8,869 nucleotides of DNA from Bacteroidales bacterium. Its GTDB lineage: Bacteria; Bacteroidota; Bacteroidia; Bacteroidales; VadinHA17. Under the pieces are notes generated by a model. That model did not search any database. It was given only the letters and a program-made list of their open reading frames with translations, and was not told the origin of the DNA. The stretch spans positions 9,861 through 18,729 of the forward strand of contig PMNJ01000228.1 of the NCBI GenBank assembly GCA_003162595.1, given 5' to 3'. Positions 1-5,980 of the stretch are shown here, piece by piece; the first letter of the stretch is position 1; the number at the start of each line of letters is the position of its first letter. Both the position numbers and the translations under genes were made by a program.

Positions 1-303
1 CGTAAGGGAATGGATCCGGAAGTTGACAGTTACAGCGGATTCTATGACAATAATCATCAACTGAGCACGGGTCTTGCCGGTTACCTGAAAGAAAAGGGAG
101 CCTCTGAAATTTATTTCTGCGGATTAGCTGCAGACATCTGTGTTTATTACACAATACTTGATTCTATACATGAAGGATTCTCTGCTACGCTTATTGAAGA
201 TGCATCTCAACCTTTATATGTGGAAAAATTTGATGATATAAAATGTGACATTGCAAAATTGGGTGTACATATCGTCAAAAGCAATGAATTTTATAAGAAA
301 TAG
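1..303 (+). CDS. pncA: Nicotinamidase (PncA), C-terminal half, 5' end cut by window edge
   Basis: This is the last 100 codons of an isochorismatase-fold nicotinamidase, which hydrolyses nicotinamide to nicotinate and ammonia in cytoplasmic NAD salvage. The reading frame is open to base 1, so the ATG at 10 is an internal Met and not the start. The fragment opens with Arg-Lys-Gly followed by DPEVDSYSGFYDN. In the family the Lys of this K-G motif is the catalytic lysine, here codon 4-6. The nucleophile motif CGLAADICVYYT follows, with the catalytic Cys at codon 139-141. The catalytic Asp and the metal ligands should lie upstream of the window. Full-length family members have roughly 200-215 residues, so about half is visible. 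The next gene is on the same strand 85 bp downstream. Family assignment is secure; substrate preference (nicotinamide over pyrazinamide-like amides) is from family knowledge. Confidence 0.93.
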   Translation, partial: RKGMDPEVDSYSGFYDNNHQLSTGLAGYLKEKGASEIYFCGLAADICVYYTILDSIHEGFSATLIEDASQPLYVEKFDDIKCDIAKLGVHIVKSNEFYKK

Positions 304-388
304 GAGAATCAACCTATATTAATGATCACTTATTTTGTTTGAAATGATTTAAAATTTAAATTGTTAAAATCATAGTTGTTTCTTTCAT

Positions 389-1420
389 ATGGCAATAATT
401 GAACAATCTATACGGATATCTTATGATAAATTGAAATCGGAATTTTTCAGGATTCTTTCAAGTATAGGATTTCCGGAAGCGAAGGCAGAAAAATGTGCAG
501 AAATTTTCACAATGAATAGTGTTGACGGAGTCAACTCTCATGGAATTAACAGGTTTCCACGATTTGTTAAAAACACTCTTGAGGGTTTTGTTAAACCGGA
601 AGCTGTTCCCTCACTGGTGCATAGCTTAGGTTCACTTGAACAATGGAATGGCAATCTTGCTCCCGGACCACTAAATGCAACTTTTGCAACTGAGAGGGCA
701 ATGGAGCTTGCCAGTGAAACCGGGATTGGTATGGTAGGTCTTGCCAACACTAACCATTGGATGCGCGGGGGAACTTATGGCTGGCAGGCCGCTAAAAAAG
801 GGTTTGTTTTGATTTGCTGGACTAATACCTGTCCCAATATGCCTGCCTGGGGAGCTACAGATCCCCGGATTGGAAACAATCCTTTCGTGATTGCTGTCCC
901 ATACGGGGATGAAGCAATTGTTTTTGATTTTGCATTGTCTCAGTATTCTTATGGGAAAATGGAAGCACTTAAGAACGAGGGCAATAAACTTCCATACCCT
1001 GGCGGATTCAATAAACAGGGAAAAATAACCAACGATCCGCAGGAGATACTTGAATCCTGGCGGGTTCTACCCATTGGGTATTGGAAAGGAGCAGGGTTAT
1101 CATTATTACTCGATATTCTGGCAACAATTTTGTCAGGAGGGCTCGCTACTCATCAGATCCATAGCTGTAGCTCAGAATATAGTGTATCACAGATTTTTAT
1201 AGCGATAGACATCAAAATGCTGAAAAACTTTCCCGTTATTGACAATTCGATAAATCAGATTATTGAAGATTTGCATAAATCAAATCCGGAGGATAATTCT
1301 GTTAAAATCCGTTATCCGGGAGAGAATGTACTTAAGACACGAAAAGAAAACCTGGAAAACGGGATACCGGTAAGCAAGGATGCGTGGGAAAAACTGACTC
1401 GCATCCGAATTAATTCATGA
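389..1420 (+). CDS. dlgD: 3-dehydro-L-gulonate 2-dehydrogenase (2,3-diketo-L-gulonate reductase type)
   Basis: This 343-residue protein belongs to the malate/L-lactate dehydrogenase-like (LDH2/MDH2) family of NAD(P)H oxidoreductases and resembles E. coli YiaK/DlgD (about 332 residues) along its whole length. Shared blocks include NSHGINRFPRF, with the family's conserved catalytic His at residue 51, then HWMRGGTYGWQAAKKG from His123, ICWTNT, a segment around RIGNNPF, the GYWKGAGLSLLLD segment, and SQIFIAID near the C-terminus. The expected reaction is NAD(P)H-dependent reduction of 2,3-diketo-L-gulonate to 3-dehydro-L-gulonate, or the reverse, in the cytoplasm. None of the E. coli partner genes (kinase, TRAP transporter, decarboxylase, epimerases) is visible here, so the physiological substrate may differ. 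The ATG at 389 is preceded by an AT-rich leader without a clear Shine-Dalgarno sequence, as is usual in Bacteroidota. No frameshift or missing block was seen. Confidence 0.88.
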   Translation: MAIIEQSIRISYDKLKSEFFRILSSIGFPEAKAEKCAEIFTMNSVDGVNSHGINRFPRFVKNTLEGFVKPEAVPSLVHSLGSLEQWNGNLAPGPLNATFATERAMELASETGIGMVGLANTNHWMRGGTYGWQAAKKGFVLICWTNTCPNMPAWGATDPRIGNNPFVIAVPYGDEAIVFDFALSQYSYGKMEALKNEGNKLPYPGGFNKQGKITNDPQEILESWRVLPIGYWKGAGLSLLLDILATILSGGLATHQIHSCSSEYSVSQIFIAIDIKMLKNFPVIDNSINQIIEDLHKSNPEDNSVKIRYPGENVLKTRKENLENGIPVSKDAWEKLTRIRINS

Positions 1421-1444
1421 TGAAAGCAGGAATTATTCTTATTA

Positions 1445-1918
1445 TTAAATTTTCTCCTCGACTATTTCGATATTGATTGAGTTAACTTCTGCAAAACTGA
1501 GAATTTCATCTTTCACCTTTTCATTCGTTTCGTGATACGTACTACTGAACCTCAAAACAATTTTTTTCCCTGTTTTCAAAAAGAAGATAAGATTAAACGG
1601 GAATACTTCGATTTTTTGAATCTCACCGACAGGTATCACGACAGCTGAAAAAATAACAGTTTTTTTGAGCCTGATCGTATCAGGGTTTATCTCAATAAAT
1701 CTGGTTGCCCGGCCCAAACCAGCCCAGACCTGGTAAAAGCCAAAACCTGAAAGAAATACTATTGTGATCCAAAGTGTTCCATCGACTTTCAATGACCTGA
1801 TGTTAAAAATCAACCAGAATACTGCTACAACAACGCAAACAATGCCGAATGCAACCTGAACTATTTTTACCACTCTGTTGTTCTCAACAGAACTGAGAGG
1901 GAAATATTTTTTATCCAT
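1445..1918 (-). CDS. Small membrane protein with two N-terminal helices and a possible PH-like domain
   Basis: This is a hypothetical protein of 157 residues from the ATG at 1918. A TTG 18 bases upstream (1936) would add six residues but is the weaker choice. Two hydrophobic stretches, about residues 17-40 (VVKIVQVAFGIVCVVVAVFW and following) and 47-66 (TLWITIVFLSGFGFYQVWAG), look like a transmembrane hairpin. The rest, about residues 72-150, alternates hydrophobic and charged residues in short beta-strand-like runs (RFIEINPDTIRLKK, GEIQKIEVFP, LKTGKKIVLRF) and ends in an acidic helix. This layout resembles small bacterial membrane proteins with a PH-like (bPH) domain, but no diagnostic motif is present, so the fold is an inference. 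The gene converges on the dehydrogenase with a 24 bp gap and no obvious hairpin between them. Function is unknown. Confidence 0.7.
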   Translation of the reverse strand: MDKKYFPLSSVENNRVVKIVQVAFGIVCVVVAVFWLIFNIRSLKVDGTLWITIVFLSGFGFYQVWAGLGRATRFIEINPDTIRLKKTVIFSAVVIPVGEIQKIEVFPFNLIFFLKTGKKIVLRFSSTYHETNEKVKDEILSFAEVNSINIEIVEEKI

Positions 1919-2029
1919 AAATTGATTTTCGGGCAATTTATTTCTTTTTCATTGGAAATCAAAATAGTAATAATTGAATGTATAATTATTGTTTCACCCG
2001 TTATCTGCTATTTTTTTTTAGATTAACAA

Positions 2030-2040
2030 CTTGTTACAAG
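2030..2040. repeat. Short palindrome, possible operator
   Basis: CTTGT-T-ACAAG is a perfect 5-bp inverted repeat around one base, 84 bases before the start codon of the first DUF1080 gene and upstream of a TAnnTTTG match. It could be a regulator site for the sugar-processing unit. It is short and no regulator gene is visible, so chance is a real alternative. Confidence 0.2.
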
Positions 2041-2061
2041 CAGTAATGACGATTTTGTATA

Positions 2062-2069
2062 TACCTTTG
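2062..2069 (+). promoter_or_regulatory. Candidate Bacteroidota -7 promoter element
   Basis: TACCTTTG matches the Bacteroidota -7 consensus TAnnTTTG exactly and lies 55 bases before the ATG at 2125. This would give a leader of roughly 50 nt for the exported-enzyme unit. The nearest upstream TTG at 2031 is 28 bases away, farther than the usual -33 spacing, so the -33 part is not convincing. Confidence 0.35.
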
Positions 2070-2124
2070 ACATAAATTTTCATTCAGGTGAGCGTACCTA
2101 TTAATTAATTTAATCAGAATAAAT

Positions 2125-2916
2125 ATGAAAAAATTGTTGATTATCAGTTCAATGTTGTTCACTTGCGTTTACGGTATAGGCCAAACGCAGCAAACAACTA
2201 AGACAGCTCCTTCGAAGTTTCCCGAGCTTGAGAAGATGACCCCGGGAATGACCGAGATTTGGGAACCAGAAGTAAAAATAATTCAGCCGGGAGTCACAAA
2301 TTCAGATGCACCTTCAGATGCTATAATTTTATTCAGTGGAACTGATGTGAATGCAGAATGGACAGATTTACAGGGAAATCCTTCAAAGTGGATTGTAAAG
2401 GATGGGGCCTTAATAAGTGTAAAAGGAGCCGGATTCATTAAAAGCAAACGTAAATTTGAAAGTTTCCAGTTACATATTGAATGGAAAACACCTTCAGAAG
2501 TAACCGGCGAAAGTCAGGGCAGGGGCAACAGCGGTGTGTTCTTACAGGAACTTTATGAAGTTCAGGTACTTGATAGTTACAATAACCGCACATATCGTAA
2601 TGGGCAGGCAGCAAGTATCTATAAACAATATCCGCCGCTGGTAAATGTTTGCAGAAAACCAGGGGAATGGCAGACATATGATATTATTTATACGGCGCCA
2701 ACTTTCGGGAATGACTCTACTATATTTGTTACCCCTCCGCGTGTTACGGTACTTCAGAATGGAGCTCTTGTGCAGAACAATGTAATAGTAAGAGGTCCAA
2801 CTGAATACATTGGAATTCCTGAGTACTTTATTAAGAAACATGGGCCAGGAAGCATTGAATTACAGGATCACGGAAATCCTGTTGCATATAGAAATATCTG
2901 GATCAGAGAATTGTAA
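2125..2916 (+). CDS. Secreted 3-keto-disaccharide hydrolase-fold protein (DUF1080)
   Basis: This 263-residue protein starts with a Sec signal peptide (KK, then a hydrophobic core to about residue 17, probable cleavage near GIGQ). The rest fits the DUF1080 / 3-keto-disaccharide hydrolase family (PF06439), a concanavalin-like beta-sandwich. Landmarks are IILFSGTDVNAEW, the core RGNSGVFLQ (from Arg133), YEVQVLDSY (Glu145, Asp150), GEWQTYDIIY, and the closing LQDHGNPVAYRNIWI (Gln247-Asp248-His249-Gly250). Family members act on glycosides whose sugar carries a 3-keto group, by hydrolysis or beta-elimination. The signal places it in the periplasm or outside the cell. It is followed after 97 bp by the Gfo/Idh/MocA dehydrogenase, the expected source of such a 3-keto substrate. 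The ATG has only an AT-rich leader. Family and export are well supported; the exact substrate is not readable from sequence. Confidence 0.87.
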   Translation: MKKLLIISSMLFTCVYGIGQTQQTTKTAPSKFPELEKMTPGMTEIWEPEVKIIQPGVTNSDAPSDAIILFSGTDVNAEWTDLQGNPSKWIVKDGALISVKGAGFIKSKRKFESFQLHIEWKTPSEVTGESQGRGNSGVFLQELYEVQVLDSYNNRTYRNGQAASIYKQYPPLVNVCRKPGEWQTYDIIYTAPTFGNDSTIFVTPPRVTVLQNGALVQNNVIVRGPTEYIGIPEYFIKKHGPGSIELQDHGNPVAYRNIWIREL

Positions 2917-2952
2917 ATTTCCAGTTATGTTTTTAAATATGCATACCATATG

Positions 2953-2981
2953 TTTGACTAATCATAAAATAACTAATTTTA
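2953..2981 (+). promoter_or_regulatory. Weak candidate promoter before the oxidoreductase gene
   Basis: TTTG at 2953-2956 is followed after 17 bases by TAATTTTA (2974-2981), which matches TAnnTTTG at seven of eight positions. The arrangement resembles a Bacteroidota -33/-7 promoter in the 97 bp gap between the first DUF1080 gene and the oxidoreductase gene. It would allow separate or boosted transcription of the last two genes. In such AT-rich sequence a chance match is plausible. Confidence 0.28.
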
Positions 2982-3013
2982 TGGATCAATAATAAATTTT
3001 AATTTACCTGACA

Positions 3014-4513
3014 ATGAAAGAAAAATCAAAAAACATTACACGCCGGACGTTTCTTGGAACAACCGGTGCCGTTGCTGCAGGTTTGACTATAATTCCGAGC
3101 TCAGTCGTAAGTGGCTTAGGTCGAAAAACTCCGTCTCCCAGTGACAAGCTTAATATTGCTGTTGTTGGTATAGGTGGGATGGGTAATACAAACCTGAAGA
3201 ATGTTAAACTTACAGAAAACATTGTCGCTCTCTGCGATGTTGACTGGGGATATGCGAAAAAAGTATTTGCTGCAAATCCAGATGCGAAAGCATACTGGGA
3301 TTGGCGTAAGATGTTTGATGAAATGAGCAAGTCAATTGATGCAGTTATTGTTGCTACTGCAGACCATTCTCACGCTATCGTTGCATCAAACGCTATCCAG
3401 ATGGGCAAGCATGTTTATTGCCAGAAACCATTAACACATACTGTCTACGAATCAAGGCTATTAACAAAACTGGCAGCAAAATACAAAGTTGCAACGCAGA
3501 TGGGTAACCAGGGTTCTTCGGATGAAGGTGTAAACCAATCAATTGAATGGATACAGAACGGTGAAATCGGTGAAGTAAGAAAAGTTGAAGCTTTTACCGA
3601 TCGCCCGATATGGCCACAGGGATTAAATGTTCCTAAAGGTGAATGGGTTCCTGACACTCTTAACTGGGATCTTTTTATAGGTCCGACAAAGATGCGTCCT
3701 TATAACGCCATTTACACTCCATGGAACTGGAGAGGCTGGTGGGATTTTGGAACAGGAGCTCTTGGCGACATGGCTTGCCATATAATGCATCCAATTTTTA
3801 AATCTCTCCATTTGGGATACCCGGTAAAAGCTCAGGCAAGTTCAACATTGTTGCTGACAGATTGTGCTCCTAATGCACAGATGGTTACTCTTACATTCCC
3901 CGAAAGAATTGCACCAAAAGGTGCAAAAATAAAATATCCTGAGGTTGAAGTTACCTGGTTTGACGGTGGTCTCGAACCTACTAAACCAGCTGGCTGGCCT
4001 GCCGGTAAAAACATGAATGATGGCGGAGGTGGAGTTATATTCCACGGTTCAAAAGATACTCTCATCTGTGGCTGCTATGGTAAAGACCCATGGTTATTAA
4101 AAGGCGGTAAACCAGTAGTTCCAAAAACTGAACGAAGAATTGAGAAAGCTATGCAGGGCGGTCATGAAATGGACTGGGTACGTGCATGTAAAGAAAGTGC
4201 TGAGACCAGAGTTAAAACAAAATCTGATTTTTCAGAAGCCGGACCATTTAATGAGATGGTTGTTATGGGTGTTCTTGCAGTCAGACTTCAGGGGCTTAAC
4301 AAAACACTTGAATGGAACGGAGAGAAAATGGAGTTCACAAACATTGGCGCCGATGACTCAGTAAGACTCACAATCTCTGATAATTTTACAATCGTCGATG
4401 GCGATCCCAAGTTCAATAGACCAGACATTAAGATGAATGCAAAAGAATTTGCTGCTGAAATGGTAAAACATACCTACCGCAAAGGATTTAATTTACCCGA
4501 TATGCCTGCATAA
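3014..4513 (+). CDS. Tat-exported Gfo/Idh/MocA family oxidoreductase
   Basis: This 499-residue protein starts with a twin-arginine signal (TRRTFLGTTGAVAAG, Arg10-Arg11), so it is probably exported folded with its nicotinamide cofactor bound. The Rossmann domain begins at about residue 46, with the dinucleotide loop GIGGMG at 52-57 and ALCDVD at 72-77, then ATADHSHA. The family's EKP-type motif appears as CQKP (136-139), a common variant in this subgroup, with Lys138 the likely catalytic lysine. The C-terminal alpha/beta domain has WDLFIGPT and GDMACHIMHP (Asp252, His256), where the family keeps its active-site His. It should oxidise or reduce a sugar carbon; the DUF1080 genes on both sides point to C3 oxidation of a glycoside. 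Its length is typical of Tat-bearing Bacteroidota and Planctomycetota members. The family is certain; the substrate and the way electrons leave the enzyme are unknown. Confidence 0.93.
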   Translation: MKEKSKNITRRTFLGTTGAVAAGLTIIPSSVVSGLGRKTPSPSDKLNIAVVGIGGMGNTNLKNVKLTENIVALCDVDWGYAKKVFAANPDAKAYWDWRKMFDEMSKSIDAVIVATADHSHAIVASNAIQMGKHVYCQKPLTHTVYESRLLTKLAAKYKVATQMGNQGSSDEGVNQSIEWIQNGEIGEVRKVEAFTDRPIWPQGLNVPKGEWVPDTLNWDLFIGPTKMRPYNAIYTPWNWRGWWDFGTGALGDMACHIMHPIFKSLHLGYPVKAQASSTLLLTDCAPNAQMVTLTFPERIAPKGAKIKYPEVEVTWFDGGLEPTKPAGWPAGKNMNDGGGGVIFHGSKDTLICGCYGKDPWLLKGGKPVVPKTERRIEKAMQGGHEMDWVRACKESAETRVKTKSDFSEAGPFNEMVVMGVLAVRLQGLNKTLEWNGEKMEFTNIGADDSVRLTISDNFTIVDGDPKFNRPDIKMNAKEFAAEMVKHTYRKGFNLPDMPA

Positions 4514-4573
4514 TTAATATAGGACACAGCCAATTATTACCTGTGGCTTTTAACTGTTAAAACTTTACGTACT

Positions 4574-5308
4574 ATGAAGCTATTTAAAATTATTTTAGCA
4601 TGTGTACTTGTCATAGGACTTGTAACATCATGCGGATCAAACGGAAATGCCAAAAAATCATCTTTAAAAGATGACGGTTTTGTCTCCATCTTTGACGGAA
4701 AAACAACAACCGGCTGGCGTGGATATAATCTACCGACCTTTCCCACTAAAGGATGGGAAGTTGTTGATGGCACTCTTCATTGTATCGGTTCCGGAAACGG
4801 AGAAGCCGGGAATGGTGGTGATGTTATCTATGATAAGAAATTAAGCAATTTCGAACTCGACCTCGATTGGAAAATAGGCGAAGGTGGAAACAGCGGAATT
4901 TTTATTCTCGCACAGGAAATACCAAACGAACCTATCTGGAAATCAGCTCCTGAGATGCAGCTCCTTGATAATGAGAGACATCCTGATGCCAAGTTGGGTG
5001 TTGATGGAGACCGCATGGCCGGATCTCTCTACGATCTTATTCCGGCAAAACCACAGAACACCAAACCTGCCGGCCAATGGAACCATGTTCATATTCTTGT
5101 CTACCAGGGAACTGTCGTATATTCCCAGAATGGTGCAAATGTCGTTGAGTATCACCTCTGGACAGAAGATTGGAAAAAGATGATAGCCAATTCAAAATTT
5201 AAGGATTTTGAATGGTTTGCCAATCCTGCAAAAGAAGGTTACATCGGACTTCAGGACCATGGCAGTGATATATGGTTCAGAAACATTAAGCTTAAAATTA
5301 CCCAATAA
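4574..5308 (+). CDS. DUF1080 (3-keto-disaccharide hydrolase-fold) lipoprotein
   Basis: This 244-residue protein starts with a lipoprotein signal: a hydrophobic stretch ending in the lipobox VTSC, with the lipidated Cys at residue 20. Residues after the Cys (GSNGNAKK) lack the acidic surface-export signal described in some Bacteroidota, which hints at a periplasm-facing anchor; this is inference. The mature part is a second DUF1080 domain: GFVSIFDGKTTTGWRGY, GWEVVDGTLHC, GGNSGIF (Asn106-Ser107-Gly108), PEMQLLDNE (Glu127, Asp132), GQWNHVHILVYQG, and IGLQDHGSDIWFRNIKLK (Gln227-Asp228-His229-Gly230). It shares the N-S-G, E-x-Q-x-L-D and LQDHG landmarks with the first DUF1080 protein but differs in most other positions, including an insertion after the Glu/Asp block (AGSLYDLIPAK). 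It lies 60 bp behind the oxidoreductase on the same strand and ends just before a strong terminator, so it closes the unit. Confidence 0.88.
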   Translation: MKLFKIILACVLVIGLVTSCGSNGNAKKSSLKDDGFVSIFDGKTTTGWRGYNLPTFPTKGWEVVDGTLHCIGSGNGEAGNGGDVIYDKKLSNFELDLDWKIGEGGNSGIFILAQEIPNEPIWKSAPEMQLLDNERHPDAKLGVDGDRMAGSLYDLIPAKPQNTKPAGQWNHVHILVYQGTVVYSQNGANVVEYHLWTEDWKKMIANSKFKDFEWFANPAKEGYIGLQDHGSDIWFRNIKLKITQ

Positions 5309-5326
5309 TATTCCGAATGAAAATTG

Positions 5327-5355
5327 AAGGCCGGATCGATTGATCCGGCTTTTTT
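5327..5355. terminator. Intrinsic terminator, probably bidirectional
   Basis: GCCGGATC (5330-5337), a four-base loop GATT, and GATCCGGC (5342-5349) form a perfect 8-bp GC-rich stem, followed by six Ts (5350-5355). A-A-G before the stem can pair with the first Ts. It lies 18 bases after the stop of the DUF1080 lipoprotein. On the minus strand the same stem starts a few bases after the stop of the HD-domain gene, with a less T-rich tail, so it may end transcription from both sides. Confidence 0.9.
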
Positions 5356-5356
5356 A

Positions 5357-5947
5357 TTAATGGTCTCTTCCCCCTTGCCCTTCCAATCCAATCTCCTTCG
5401 CCACTGTTCTCATACCCATTATACAATCTATTATCAGCTCATCAAGATTTACTCCAAGCATTTCAGCGCCTTTTTCTATAACAGAACGGTCGACCCCGGC
5501 GGCAAATCTTTTATCATTCCATTTCTTTCTGACCGATCTTGCTTCCATATCCATTACGCTTTTTGAGGGTCTTACCAGTGCACTTGTAGCTACCAGACCA
5601 GTCAATTCATCTATTGCATATATTGTTCTCTCAAGCAATGAAACCGGTTTAACATCAGAGACCAGACCCCATCCATGACTCAATACCGCCCTGATATATT
5701 CTTCAGGCCAGTTATTCTCTTCTAAAATTTTTTTAGTCATGACACAATGTTGTTCCGGATACATCTCATAATCAAGATCATGAACCAGCCCTATTATTCC
5801 CCATTTCTCCTCATTTTCTGCATGCTTTTTTGCCATATATCGCATTACACCTTCGACAGATAATGCATGCTTCAGCAGGCTCTCCGACTTATTGTACTTT
5901 TTAAACAATTCAAATGCCAGATGCCTGGTAGGTGTTATTGCTGACAT
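5357..5947 (-). CDS. HD-domain phosphohydrolase-like protein
   Basis: This 196-residue cytoplasmic protein (no signal peptide or membrane segment) has the metal-binding pattern of the HD superfamily: His27 in LLKHALSVEG, the HD pair His56-Asp57 in GIIGLVHDLDYEMYPEQH, His91 in AVLSHGWG, and Asp113 in TIYAIDELTGLV. Such proteins are metal-dependent phosphohydrolases acting on nucleotides or other phosphate esters. This compact single-domain subgroup is widespread in bacteria and mostly uncharacterised, so no substrate is assigned. The C-terminal helical part (RKKWNDKRFAAGVDRSVIEK, then ELIIDCIMGMRTVAKEIG) is typical of the subgroup. The ATG at 5947 lies 33 bp behind the stop of the C25 peptidase gene on the same strand. 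Co-transcription is possible, but a functional link is not evident. Confidence 0.85.
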   Translation of the reverse strand: MSAITPTRHLAFELFKKYNKSESLLKHALSVEGVMRYMAKKHAENEEKWGIIGLVHDLDYEMYPEQHCVMTKKILEENNWPEEYIRAVLSHGWGLVSDVKPVSLLERTIYAIDELTGLVATSALVRPSKSVMDMEARSVRKKWNDKRFAAGVDRSVIEKGAEMLGVNLDELIIDCIMGMRTVAKEIGLEGQGGRDH

Positions 5948-5980
5948 ATTAAAAATTCTATTTAACTAACTAATTGTAAT

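Noticed and set aside
10..12. ATG as start of a short 97-residue protein
   Set aside because: The codons before it encode the catalytic Lys of nicotinamidase, so this is the tail of a truncated gene.
1934..1936. TTG start for the small membrane protein
   Set aside because: An ATG 18 bases downstream keeps both hydrophobic segments and is the more usual start; the six extra residues add nothing recognisable.
1969..1990. Inverted repeat AATAATT/AATTATT with 8-base loop
   Set aside because: It is made only of A and T in AT-rich sequence, so chance is likely and no function can be argued.
2438..2841. Minus-strand open frames opposite the first DUF1080 gene
   Set aside because: They show no recognisable protein features and lie opposite a clear, conserved coding region.
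3623..4065. Minus-strand open frames opposite the oxidoreductase gene
   Set aside because: They lie opposite a full-length Gfo/Idh/MocA gene and have no domain or signal of their own.
4528..4548. Hairpin AGCCA/TGGCT followed by TTTT between the oxidoreductase and the DUF1080 lipoprotein
   Set aside because: The stem is only 5 bp with an 11-base loop and four Ts, too weak to call a terminator; it lies inside the apparent operon.
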